Assembly: GCF_002224245.2 (NCBI RefSeq)
Contig: NZ_NKHK02000011.1
Span: forward strand, 1 to 59,038
Origin: Moraxella sp. VT-16-12
GTDB lineage: Bacteria; Pseudomonadota; Gammaproteobacteria; Pseudomonadales; Moraxellaceae
DNA length: 59,038 nt
Direction of reading: 5' to 3'
Shown: positions 1 through 7,791 of the stretch, in pieces
How positions within the stretch are numbered: the stretch's first letter is position 1
Layout of the letters: each line of letters starts with the position of its first letter
Translations under genes and position numbers: made by a program
The notes under the pieces: model-generated
Databases searched by the model: none
The model's input: only the letters and a program-made list of their open reading frames with translations
Told to the model about the DNA's origin: nothing

Positions 1-26
1 GTCTGTCGTCCAGCGAATGAGTGCGT

Positions 27-54
27 ATTATACGCTGATTTTTTATGGTGTCAA
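27..54 (-). promoter_or_regulatory. Leftward sigma70 promoter at the left edge, probably for a tRNA beyond the window
   Basis: Read on the minus strand, TTGACA (49-54) is followed after 16 bases by TATAAT (27-32) and then an ACGCAC discriminator. The same -10/discriminator block precedes both tRNA units in this window (242-270 and 54844-54871). Inference: it drives a stable-RNA gene that starts just left of base 1. No product is visible inside the window. Confidence 0.7.
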
Positions 55-151
55 GCATTATTTTAAAAAATTTCAAATAACCTTGAAACACTTCCCATTG
101 TACAATATTTTAAAGTAAAGTCAAGAGATTTCTTTAAAATTATATGAGAAT

Positions 152-228
152 TGGTGGCGATGAAGAGACTTGAACTCTTGACCTTACGATTATGAGTCGT
201 ACGCTCTAACCAGCTGAGCTACATCGCC
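152..228 (-). tRNA. tRNA with CAT anticodon (elongator Met, or Ile2 if lysidine-modified)
   Basis: A 77-base cloverleaf with encoded CCA. It has acceptor GGCGATG/CATCGCC, D arm GCTC...GAGC, anticodon stem TACGA/TCGTA around loop CTCATAA, T loop TTCAAGT and A73. It lacks the features of initiator tRNA, since the first acceptor pair is a normal G-C. CAT reads Met in the elongator tRNA, or AUA-Ile when TilS converts C34 to lysidine. The 9-base D loop resembles E. coli elongator Met, while the CGACTCATAATCG core and TTCAAGT T loop resemble E. coli Ile2. I cannot settle the identity by eye. Confidence 0.93.
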
Positions 229-241
229 ATTTAGGGTGCGT

Positions 242-270
242 ATTATACCCCAGCATTTATATTGTGTCAA
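242..270 (-). promoter_or_regulatory. Promoter of the CAT-anticodon tRNA
   Basis: On the minus strand TTGACA (265-270), a 17-base spacer and TATAAT (242-247) lie just upstream of the tRNA 5' end at 228. The discriminator ACGCAC is G/C-containing, as in stringently controlled stable-RNA promoters. That regulation is inferred, not shown. Confidence 0.85.
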
Positions 271-454
271 TACAATTTTTTAAAAATTTTAATCTTCTTG
301 ACACATAGAAGATAATTTTTTAGCAACTATTTGATAAATCATGATTTTTTATTGAGAAATTAAAATACAAAATTATTCAATTTCCCCCTTAACTTTCAGG
401 GCTTGGCTATGTTATTATGGTGTGATTATACCATATATACTATCGGAGTTTACA

Positions 455-1189
455 ATGACCGAAGATGTGATTCACCGAATTTTAGTGGTTGATGATGATG
501 CTCGTCTTAGAGCGTTGTTACAGCGTTTTTTAGAAGATGATGGCTTTGTTGTGCGAGTGGCTCATGACGGCAAACAAATGGACAAACTCATGCAACGTGA
601 AGCGTTTTCACTGATTGTGTTAGATTTGATGTTGCCTGATGAAGATGGCATTGCTATTTGTAAACGTTTACGTGCCGATAATTCAGACATACCCATCATC
701 ATGCTAACAGCCAAAGGCTCTGACACTGACCGCATTGCAGGGCTTGATGCAGGAGCAGACGACTATTTACCAAAACCATTTAATCCCAAAGAGTTATTAG
801 CTCGCATTAAAGCAGTACTTCGTCGCCAAAACAGAGAGCTACCCGGAGCACCTACACATCAAGTGGAAGTGGTCAAATTTGGCTCATGGACATTGGACTT
901 ATCCACACGTACATTGACTCGTAATGGCAATGTCGTTACATTGACCACAGGAGAGTTTTCTGTATTAAAAGCCTTAGTGCAACACCCCAGAGAGCCTTTA
1001 ACGCGTGATAAGCTCATGAATCTTGCCCGTGGGCGTGAGTGGGGAGCGATGGAACGTTCTATTGATGTACAAGTGTCTCGCCTTCGCCGTCTGATAGAAG
1101 ACAACCCTTCTCAGGCTCGCTATATTCAAACCGTTTGGGGCATGGGTTATGTGTTTGTCCCAGATGGGGCAGAAGACCAAATCAACTAA
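455..1189 (+). CDS. ompR: OmpR-family response regulator
   Basis: A 244-residue two-component DNA-binding regulator, very close in length and sequence to E. coli OmpR. The receiver domain (about 1-120) shows the acidic pair DD at 13-14, phospho-acceptor D57 in VLDLMLP and K107 in YLPKPF. The C-terminal winged helix (about 145-240) keeps the OmpR-like stretch around RDKLMNLARGRE and ends VWGMGYVFVPDG. In the family it binds DNA to control envelope genes after phosphorylation by EnvZ. No sensor kinase follows: a terminator and the opposing darP gene come next, so the partner must be elsewhere. The ATG at 455 is chosen because CGGAG sits 6 bases upstream; an in-frame GTG at 422 would add 11 residues. 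Confidence 0.93.
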   Translation: MTEDVIHRILVVDDDARLRALLQRFLEDDGFVVRVAHDGKQMDKLMQREAFSLIVLDLMLPDEDGIAICKRLRADNSDIPIIMLTAKGSDTDRIAGLDAGADDYLPKPFNPKELLARIKAVLRRQNRELPGAPTHQVEVVKFGSWTLDLSTRTLTRNGNVVTLTTGEFSVLKALVQHPREPLTRDKLMNLARGREWGAMERSIDVQVSRLRRLIEDNPSQARYIQTVWGMGYVFVPDGAEDQIN

Positions 1190-1197
1190 TCATATTA

Positions 1198-1221
1198 CCC
1201 CATGTTAATCATGGGGTTTTT
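1198..1221 (+). terminator. Rho-independent terminator of ompR
   Basis: A perfect 7-bp stem CCCCATG/CATGGGG with loop TTAAT is followed by five T. It lies 9 bases after the ompR stop and just before the convergent darP 3' end. Confidence 0.85.
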
Positions 1222-1228
1222 ATAAAAC

Positions 1229-1732
1229 TTATAACGACAAAATCGCCACTTCTTTGATATAACTGTCAAAATCCGCTTCGCTCTCATCAAGCAGCTCATC
1301 ATCACCTAGATGCTTGGCATACGCTATCCACAGTAGCAGCTGATAGATGCTGTTATATTCACTTGCCTTAAACTGCTTAACAAACTGCTTGATGGTTTGC
1401 TCATCATTTAAGGTCAAACGATGTTGCCACGTTTGGACTTTGCTACGCTGGGCAGGGTCAAACAACAGCTCAAATAAGGCATGAGTTAAGGCGTGGCGAT
1501 TTTCTTCAACAATCAATTTACCAATACGTTTGATTTGGCGGTTTTTGGCAGCAGCGACACTGATTTGGGTCAAATGCTGCAACTCATCCAAAAAATATTC
1601 ACTCACTGGCAAATCCGCCATCTGTTTTTTAGAAAGTTTTGCCAAAGGCATGGCAAGTGCTTGTAGTCTTTCGTGAGCTTTTTTTGTTTCGGTGCGAGAC
1701 ACTCGCATGTCCATTTTTGACCAATCAATCAT
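1229..1732 (-). CDS. darP: DarP/YjgA family (DUF615) ribosome-associated protein
   Basis: A 167-residue, charged, largely alpha-helical protein with the DUF615 pattern. It has an N-terminal SRTETKK..ERLQAL segment (about 12-25), then LSKKQMADLP, and KNRQIKRIGKLI (about 62-73). E. coli YjgA/DarP (about 183 residues) associates with late 50S precursors and aids peptidyl-transferase-centre maturation; this role is taken from the family. It lacks the acidic N-terminal extension of the E. coli protein. It stands alone between ompR (convergent) and the metallo-hydrolase gene. I see no terminator on its strand. Confidence 0.8.
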   Translation of the reverse strand: MIDWSKMDMRVSRTETKKAHERLQALAMPLAKLSKKQMADLPVSEYFLDELQHLTQISVAAAKNRQIKRIGKLIVEENRHALTHALFELLFDPAQRSKVQTWQHRLTLNDEQTIKQFVKQFKASEYNSIYQLLLWIAYAKHLGDDELLDESEADFDSYIKEVAILSL

Positions 1733-1798
1733 AAAAACTCCTTAATATTTAATTTGTGGTGAATGCCAAGTGCCAACAAACCACACTTCACCACCTGT

Positions 1799-2767
1799 TT
1801 ATAGACATTGTCCAATTTTATCTCCTGTTTTTACAGAATAAATGTCGCAATCATTGGCAAACTGCAACTTGCCTTGATACTGTGTCTTGATGGCGTTTTG
1901 GGTGTGGTGGTGGTCTTGGCTGCGTTTCATAAAATGCGACAACACCAAGCTGTTTGTTCCTAAATTGGCAATTCGTCCAATCTCTGATGGCGTCATGTGT
2001 AGGTGTGTTGCAACATTATCATGACTGTGCTCAGGTACAGCATTGTGAGCGATAAAGATATTACTGCCCTTAACAAGAGCATCCAATGTATGCCCTTGAT
2101 TGCTGGTATCACCAGAGACCACCACGGAGCAACCATTTTTTTCAATACGCCACGCCAAAGATGGTAGCAGTCCATGACTGATGGGCATTGCTTTAACAGT
2201 AAAGCCATTGATTTGCTTGCTAAATATCTGGGGGTGCTTCAAATCAGCATTGACATCTATGGGACGAATGGCGAAATTGGCATCACCACTTAAAAAGTCA
2301 GACAAGTAGGGATAAGCACCTGTTTGACCAAATTGTCGCTCAATAAAAACAGATGTGCTGGGAATGATGTGATTGCCTGTTGGTCCATAAATGGGCAAAT
2401 CTTGGCTACGGCTAGAAAAAAAGCTCGCCTTAATCAAAGCAGGCAAATCATTGCTGTGGTCCACATGATAATGGCTAAATAAAAGTGCGTACAAATCTTC
2501 AATACGACCGCCCGCACGCTCAAAATTTAGTGATGTCCCTGCCCCAAAATCAATCAAAAACCGTGCCTTGCCCTGCTCTTGTATTAAATAGCCTGTGGAA
2601 GCACGCCCATCATCTAGCTCAGGTCCACCCGAACCAAGCACAACCACCGTCAAGTCATCATCTTGGCATTGAGCATGGATTTGGGCAGCGTGTGCCGACA
2701 ATCCCAATAAAAACATTGCTCCCATTGACAATGCCACTGATGTTTTTTTGATAAAATGCACCAACAT
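1799..2767 (-). CDS. Secreted metallo-beta-lactamase-fold hydrolase
   Basis: A 322-residue protein starting MLVHFIKK. It has a signal peptide (hydrophobic core about 9-23, likely cleavage after AHA at 27), so it is probably periplasmic. The zinc-site motif H99-Y-H101-V-D103-H104 is clear, and downstream GDTSNQGHT and a late SHFMKRS supply further metal-ligand candidates. The fold resembles RNase Z/arylsulfatase-like MBL proteins, but a signal peptide argues against an RNA-processing role. Substrate unknown. A GTG-type extension of 14 residues to 2809 is possible but would bury the signal peptide. It is downstream of rapZ on the same strand with an 81-base gap. Confidence 0.8.
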   Translation of the reverse strand: MLVHFIKKTSVALSMGAMFLLGLSAHAAQIHAQCQDDDLTVVVLGSGGPELDDGRASTGYLIQEQGKARFLIDFGAGTSLNFERAGGRIEDLYALLFSHYHVDHSNDLPALIKASFFSSRSQDLPIYGPTGNHIIPSTSVFIERQFGQTGAYPYLSDFLSGDANFAIRPIDVNADLKHPQIFSKQINGFTVKAMPISHGLLPSLAWRIEKNGCSVVVSGDTSNQGHTLDALVKGSNIFIAHNAVPEHSHDNVATHLHMTPSEIGRIANLGTNSLVLSHFMKRSQDHHHTQNAIKTQYQGKLQFANDCDIYSVKTGDKIGQCL

Positions 2768-2848
2768 AACACAACCTTTTTTGATGATTAAACGTTTCAG
2801 CTTAGACACTTTAATATCAAAAAACCTTACATTTATGATTATTGGTGA

Positions 2849-3724
2849 TTACCAATATCTTTTTTCACGATGTTTGACCACCACAGGCATATTTTTTGGC
2901 AAGTTGCCACTTAATAGCTTGCCCACTTTTTCGCTGACATAGACTGAGCGGTGTTTGCCCCCTGTGCAACCGATAGCAATGGTAACCAAATAGCGGTTGT
3001 TATTTAAAAACTGTGGCAGCCATTTTATTAAAAATTCAGCGATGTCTTTTGCCATATCGTCCACTTCTGGATAATCAGCAAAAAAGCATTTGACTTCATC
3101 ATCTTGCCCTGTTTTGGGGCGTAGGTTTTCTTGCCAATGTGGATTGGGCAAAATCCGCACATCAAACACAAAATCTGCATCTATGGGTGAGCCATGTTTA
3201 AACCCAAAAGACAAAACATTAACTGTAACAACATTATCCACGCCCAAATGCTGTCTGACTTGCTCTTTAAGTTCGTGGATATTCAGCGTACTGGTGTCTA
3301 TTTTAATATCAGCACAACTGGCAATCGGTTTTAACAGCTCAATCTCACGAGCCAACGCATTGGGCAGGTTATTGGCGGCAGGCAAAAGTGGGTGTACTCG
3401 GCGAGTCGCCCCAAAACGTGCCACCAGCACCCCTTCTTGGGCGGTAACATATAAGATTTTGACGGCATTGCCATATTTATCCATCAAGTCTTTATGCACC
3501 ATGCCAAAACCTGACAAATCCGCCTTGGGCGTACGCACATCAATGCCCAGTGCCACTTTTTTGGTGTCATCACCAACCAAATTATCCACCGCATCTGCCA
3601 CCAAAGACAAAGGCAGATTGTCAATCACATAATAGCCAAAATCTTCTAAAATATTTAGCACAGATGTTTTACCTGAGCCTGAACGCCCCGAGACAATGAT
3701 AATGGAGGTGTCTTGTTGCATCAT
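2849..3724 (-). CDS. rapZ: RNase adapter protein RapZ (YvcJ family nucleotide-binding protein)
   Basis: A 291-residue protein with a Walker A loop GRSGSGKT at 13-20, followed by LEDFGYYVIDNLP, the family signature. The C-terminal half holds a sequence close to CTGGKHRSVYVSEK, matching the RapZ RNA-binding domain. In enterobacteria RapZ presents the small RNA GlmZ to RNase E and so controls GlmS; whether that circuit exists here is unknown. The start at 3724 is chosen because AGGGG precedes ATGATG and the length then matches the family (284 in E. coli). An upstream in-frame extension to 3844 overlaps panC and is unlikely to be real. It lies 110 bases downstream of panC, same strand. Confidence 0.88.
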   Translation of the reverse strand: MMQQDTSIIIVSGRSGSGKTSVLNILEDFGYYVIDNLPLSLVADAVDNLVGDDTKKVALGIDVRTPKADLSGFGMVHKDLMDKYGNAVKILYVTAQEGVLVARFGATRRVHPLLPAANNLPNALAREIELLKPIASCADIKIDTSTLNIHELKEQVRQHLGVDNVVTVNVLSFGFKHGSPIDADFVFDVRILPNPHWQENLRPKTGQDDEVKCFFADYPEVDDMAKDIAEFLIKWLPQFLNNNRYLVTIAIGCTGGKHRSVYVSEKVGKLLSGNLPKNMPVVVKHREKRYW

Positions 3725-3834
3725 ATCCCCTGTTTGTTGATGTAACCAAATTTTGATTATGTTTATGCTTGGCAAATCCGCCATCTTGATTTGCCTAGTG
3801 AGTATCGTAGCAGATGATTCTTGCTTGTTTATTG

Positions 3835-4683
3835 CTACTGCCACTTAATTTCTAGGTTGTCTAGCAGTCGTGCCTTGCCCAAATACGCTGCCACCAACAG
3901 CACCAAGTGCTTGTCATTGGCTTTTGGCGTGTGCAGTTTGTCGTTATATACCGCCAAATAATCCACCACAAAGCCTGTTTGATTGATTAAATCAGTATAT
4001 TTTTGCACCAGTGCGGATATGCCATCTGTGCCAAACTGCTTTAATTCATCTGCCATCTGTACCAATAAACGCTGTAAGTTTGGGGCAATCGCTCGCTCAC
4101 TGGCGGTCAAATAACCATTGCGAGATGACAACGCCAACCCATCATCAGCACGCACAATCTCACCACCAATGATGTCAATGCCAAAATTTAGCTCATCATT
4201 GAGCTGTCTGATAATGGCAAGCTGTTGATAATCTTTTTTGCCAAAAACGGCAACGTCAGGGCGTACGATATTAAAGAGCTTAGAGACCACCAAACCCACG
4301 CCATCAAAGTGCGTGGGGCGAGACTTACCACACAAAATCTTGGTAATTTCACCTGATAATACTTGCACACTAGGCGGATAGCTTGGGTACATTTCATCCA
4401 CACTGGGGGCAAATACATAATCCACGCCTGCCGTGTCTAGCTTGGCAACATCGGCATCAAGCGTGCGTGGATAGCTGTCAAAATCTTCACCCACGCCAAA
4501 CTGCGTAGGATTGACAAAAATACTCACCACCACAATGTCGGCATGAGCTTTAGCGATGTTCACCAAGGATAAATGCCCATCATGCAAATTACCCATGGTT
4601 GGCACAAAACCGATGTTTTGTCCGTCTTGGCGGTGGGTGTTTAGGGCGGTTTGTAGCTCGCTGATGTGATTAAAAATTTTCAT
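3835..4683 (-). CDS. panC: Pantothenate synthetase (pantoate-beta-alanine ligase)
   Basis: 282 residues, the usual length. It condenses pantoate and beta-alanine with ATP to make pantothenate. Visible hallmarks are PTMGNLHDGHLSL (about 28-40, ATP/HIGH-like site), FVNPTQFG, FGKKDYQQL and the KMSKS-like ALSSRNGYL. The start at 4683 gives the canonical MKIFNHISEL N-terminus; an upstream extension to 4794 encodes nothing family-like. Its pathway partner panB lies 1.6 kb upstream on the same strand, separated by two unrelated genes, one of them opposed. It therefore needs its own promoter. Confidence 0.95.
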   Translation of the reverse strand: MKIFNHISELQTALNTHRQDGQNIGFVPTMGNLHDGHLSLVNIAKAHADIVVVSIFVNPTQFGVGEDFDSYPRTLDADVAKLDTAGVDYVFAPSVDEMYPSYPPSVQVLSGEITKILCGKSRPTHFDGVGLVVSKLFNIVRPDVAVFGKKDYQQLAIIRQLNDELNFGIDIIGGEIVRADDGLALSSRNGYLTASERAIAPNLQRLLVQMADELKQFGTDGISALVQKYTDLINQTGFVVDYLAVYNDKLHTPKANDKHLVLLVAAYLGKARLLDNLEIKWQ

Positions 4684-4798
4684 AAATGCCAATCCAAATG
4701 GCGTATTGTACCACAAAATCCAAGTAAAACCGTGGGATTTGACCCAAAACAAAGAATGTTTATTTTTGTAAAAACAACCACTTATCCCAAACAACTGC

Positions 4799-4827
4799 TT
4801 GATTGATAACTACTTTTATTTTATGAT
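4799..4827 (+). promoter_or_regulatory. Candidate promoter for the 4863 gene
   Basis: TTGATT (4799-4804), a 17-base spacer and TATGAT (4822-4827) lie 36 bases before the ATG at 4863. This is a good but not perfect sigma70 match. It faces away from panC. Confidence 0.55.
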
Positions 4828-4862
4828 AGAAATTCTTATGATGGTCAAAACAAGGAGCAGCG

Positions 4863-5729
4863 ATGAAAGAATTGAAATTTGGCTTATCAGCCATGGTACT
4901 GGCGATGACGGGCATGATGGCAACGACCACGCCTGCGAGTGCTTTTGACTATGGTTATAGAGCAGACAATTATTTTTATACTTGGCACATTGATAATGCC
5001 ATTATGCAAAACTCTTGGTTCAACGATGACAGCTACAAAAAAACCTACAAAAAGGCAAAATCTAGCAAAAAATCCACCACCAAAAAGACCACCAGCTCAT
5101 CTGGTAAATCTAGCAAAGCCAGCTCTGGCAAATCTAGCACGAGCAAAGGAAGTACAAGCCAAAGTACCGCCACACCCAAAACACCTGATTATAGCAATGC
5201 TCACCGTTATAGCCACTCAAACAGCGTCAGCAGTCAGCTTAATAGCCAAATGATAGACACGCTACGCCAAGATTTACAAAACAAAGGACGGCTCACCAGT
5301 CAAGCAACAGCCGACCTAGACCGCTTATCCAAGTCCAACCTGATTGGTCAAGTGAAAACCGCTTTAAAATCAGATGGCTACGACCCAAATAGCATTGCCA
5401 CAGCGATGGCGTACTGGGTGGTGATAAACTATGGCATTGCCACACGCTCTGACCTTGCCAGTCTTAAAGGACATGGCATGGTAGAACAGCTTAAAGACGC
5501 CCTAAGTGATGAAAGTATCGCCAACATGAGTGCCAGCGATAAGCAGACCATGGCAGAGACGCTCTATTGGCTGGGTAGCCTACAAATGGCGATGTATATG
5601 GAAGCAGTCAATCAAAACAACCAAACCGCCATCAACCAACGTATCCAAGACGCCAAATCCGCCCTAAGCAACATAGGACTGTCCACAAGCGACATCAAAC
5701 ATGGTAGTCGGGGGCTAGAATTGGGTTAA
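4863..5729 (+). CDS. Secreted Ser/Lys/Thr-rich protein, family uncertain
   Basis: 288 residues with a strong AAGGAG ribosome site. A signal peptide (about 1-27, ending PASA) is followed by a Tyr/Asp-rich segment. Next comes a low-complexity linker (about 58-110) built of Ser, Lys and Thr, then a soluble helical domain (about 125-280) with LNSQMIDTLRQDL and TAMAYWVVINYGIATRSD. The C-terminal half vaguely recalls DUF6683 proteins of Acinetobacter and Moraxella, but I cannot confirm that by eye. The basic linker could bind the cell envelope or nucleic acid (inference). It is the only rightward gene in a leftward block and splits panC from panB. Confidence 0.75.
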   Translation: MKELKFGLSAMVLAMTGMMATTTPASAFDYGYRADNYFYTWHIDNAIMQNSWFNDDSYKKTYKKAKSSKKSTTKKTTSSSGKSSKASSGKSSTSKGSTSQSTATPKTPDYSNAHRYSHSNSVSSQLNSQMIDTLRQDLQNKGRLTSQATADLDRLSKSNLIGQVKTALKSDGYDPNSIATAMAYWVVINYGIATRSDLASLKGHGMVEQLKDALSDESIANMSASDKQTMAETLYWLGSLQMAMYMEAVNQNNQTAINQRIQDAKSALSNIGLSTSDIKHGSRGLELG

Positions 5730-5776
5730 AACCAAAAGGCTGACCACACCCCAAGCAACTTAGGGTGATGGGTTTA

Positions 5777-6286
5777 TTAAGTGGCGTGGAGCTGCTCGGC
5801 AAGTAGCTCCTTGGCTTTATTAACTTCTGCCCAAAAGCCCACGCCCACCAATACACTCACAAATACTAATATACCAATAGGCATAACAAGTAACATCTTA
5901 TCATCGGCAGGGGTTATCACCCCTTCAAAGAGTATTGACAAACCCACCAACACAAATAGTCCCAGCACCAACCATACACTCCAATGCAGTCTCATCACAA
6001 CATCTACCTGTGAACCTGTGGGCGTACGCTGTATCGTGCCTATCACTACTGGCAAAAAGCTGTTGCGGTAGCTGATGTGCCGATATATTTTAAAGCGATG
6101 ATGATTTGCTGTACCATACCAAGTGCCACCATCATCACGCTGACCCAACCATTTTCCGAGTACACCAAACGACATTCTAAACATATCACCAATGGTCGGT
6201 CGTGGCGAGCGAATGTTGTCGCTTAATGCTTGGGCGACTTCGTGTGGAGTTAAAGGGCTGTTAAGTTGGTAGCGGTGATAAGGCAT
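5777..6286 (-). CDS. Small membrane protein of unknown function
   Basis: 169 residues. The N-terminal half is soluble and basic and contains a YHRYQLNSPLTPHE start and a WYGTANHHRFKIYRHISYRNSF segment. Two hydrophobic helices follow (about 102-123 and 130-152), then a short helical tail. The layout suggests a cytoplasmic domain anchored by a hairpin of two membrane helices. I do not recognise the family. It lies 11 bases downstream of the panB start on the same strand... that is, upstream of it in transcription, so it is probably co-transcribed with nothing but the panC-ward DNA. Function should not be assumed to be pantothenate-related. Confidence 0.65.
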   Translation of the reverse strand: MPYHRYQLNSPLTPHEVAQALSDNIRSPRPTIGDMFRMSFGVLGKWLGQRDDGGTWYGTANHHRFKIYRHISYRNSFLPVVIGTIQRTPTGSQVDVVMRLHWSVWLVLGLFVLVGLSILFEGVITPADDKMLLVMPIGILVFVSVLVGVGFWAEVNKAKELLAEQLHAT

Positions 6287-6297
6287 GGTATTTTATC

Positions 6298-7125
6298 CTA
6301 AAAACTATGTGCCACCGTTGGAAACGCCTTATCCTTAACAGCTTGATGAAAGTTTTTAAATGCCCCAACAATATCGCCTGTTTCATTGCTAGCATCACTT
6401 AAAAAATCCTTGACAAATTTGGCAGGTTTACGGGTATAGACACCGAGCATATCGTGCATGACCAACACTTGACCATCCGTATCCACGCCTGCCCCAATAC
6501 CAATGACAGGCACATCAAAACGCTCTGTTACTTGTTTTGCCAAAGCACTTGGCACACATTCTAGCAAAATCATGCTCGCCCCTGCCCCCACCAAAATCTC
6601 GCAATCGCTAAGCAGTTTGGCAGTTTGGCTCTCGGTTTTGCCTTGTACTTTATAGCCACCAAAAACGTTCACTGACTGGGGCGTTAATCCCAAATGCACG
6701 CAAGTTGGTACACCGTTATTTGCCAAAGTTTGAACAATTTGGGCAAGCTCGCTACCGCCTTCTAATTTGACCATATTTGCCCCTGCCTGCATGACCGCAC
6801 GGCTACTGCTAATGGCATCTGCCAAGGTGGCATAGCTCATAAAGGGCAAATCGGTCATAATCAACGCATGGCCGTTACCACGAGCGACATTGGCAGTGTG
6901 ATAGACCATATCTGCAACTGTTACAGGCAAAGTGGAGCTTTGTCCTTGCACCACCATACCAAGGCTGTCCCCCACCAAAATGGTGTCAATCTCGGCAACG
7001 TCCATCAGATGAGCAAAACTTGCGTCATAGCAAGTCAAACATGAAAACTTTTCGCCAGTTTTTTTGTATTTGTTTAGGGTGGATAAGGTGATGGGGGTTT
7101 TGGGTTTTTGGGCTAAGTCAGTCAT
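6298..7125 (-). CDS. panB: 3-methyl-2-oxobutanoate hydroxymethyltransferase
   Basis: 275 residues (E. coli 264). It transfers a hydroxymethyl group from methylene-tetrahydrofolate to alpha-ketoisovalerate, the first committed step to pantoate. Motifs are LTCYDASFA (about 30-38), VGDSLGMVVQG (about 51-61, metal site), VKLEGG and a late VIGIGAGVDTDGQVLV. The C-terminus keeps the family's long tail. The 5777-6286 gene follows 11 bases after its stop on the same strand, so those two are probably one transcript. folK-pcnB lie upstream, 171 bases away. Confidence 0.95.
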   Translation of the reverse strand: MTDLAQKPKTPITLSTLNKYKKTGEKFSCLTCYDASFAHLMDVAEIDTILVGDSLGMVVQGQSSTLPVTVADMVYHTANVARGNGHALIMTDLPFMSYATLADAISSSRAVMQAGANMVKLEGGSELAQIVQTLANNGVPTCVHLGLTPQSVNVFGGYKVQGKTESQTAKLLSDCEILVGAGASMILLECVPSALAKQVTERFDVPVIGIGAGVDTDGQVLVMHDMLGVYTRKPAKFVKDFLSDASNETGDIVGAFKNFHQAVKDKAFPTVAHSF

Positions 7126-7296
7126 AATGCACTCAAATAAAAGCTAAACTGGCTATTAAATGCTGTCTTTTGTGCGTTTATCAAGCCTGACTGGTGAAAC
7201 TAGCTTAGATTTGCCCTATGATAGATGAATGTTTTAAACTGTCTTGTTTTTATACCAATCAACGATAAACCATCTGTCAGCACACAGATGGCACTC

Positions 7297-7791
7297 TTAT
7301 AATCGTTTTAGTCCTGTGTGGTCATTTGCCACCACCACATCTGCCAATCTTTGCTCGCCTACGCACAAATTAGTATCAAACTCCAACAAGGGAATGAGCA
7401 CAAAATTACGCTCAAACAGCCCCTTGTGTGGCACAATCAAACGCTCGCTGTCTATCTTCTCATCGCCATAGAGCAAAATGTCCACATCAAGGCTACGCTC
7501 GCCCCAATGACGCAGTCGCACTCGTCCTGCACGGTTTTCTAAGGCTTGGCAAACATCAAGCAGTTCAAGGGGGGCAAGGGCAGTTTTAGCAGAGAGTACC
7601 GCATTGACAAAATCAGGCTGGTCAGTTACCCCAAAGGGCTTGGATGTATATAACGATGACAATTTGACTTCACAAAAATGCTCATCAGCCTGCAAAGCAT
7701 CATACACCGCCATGATATGACTACTTGGGTCGCCCAGCTCATTAGCAATATTGCCACCTAGCCCCAGATAAATTTGCACAAACTTAGTCAT
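7297..7791 (-). CDS. folK: 2-amino-4-hydroxy-6-hydroxymethyldihydropteridine pyrophosphokinase
   Basis: 164 residues. It pyrophosphorylates the pterin precursor of folate. The start YLGLGGNIANELGDP, SSLYTSKPFGVTDQPDFVNAV and RHWGERSLDVDILLYG (about 101-116, catalytic Asp pair and Arg) are all family landmarks. The ATG overlaps the 3' end of pcnB by 8 bases, indicating translational coupling. pcnB-folK is a common gammaproteobacterial pair. Confidence 0.95.
   Translation of the reverse strand: MTKFVQIYLGLGGNIANELGDPSSHIMAVYDALQADEHFCEVKLSSLYTSKPFGVTDQPDFVNAVLSAKTALAPLELLDVCQALENRAGRVRLRHWGERSLDVDILLYGDEKIDSERLIVPHKGLFERNFVLIPLLEFDTNLCVGEQRLADVVVANDHTGLKRL

Noticed and set aside
3090-3632. Open frame opposite rapZ (180 codons, rightward)
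   Set aside because: It is the antisense shadow of rapZ, has no ribosome site and no protein-like composition.
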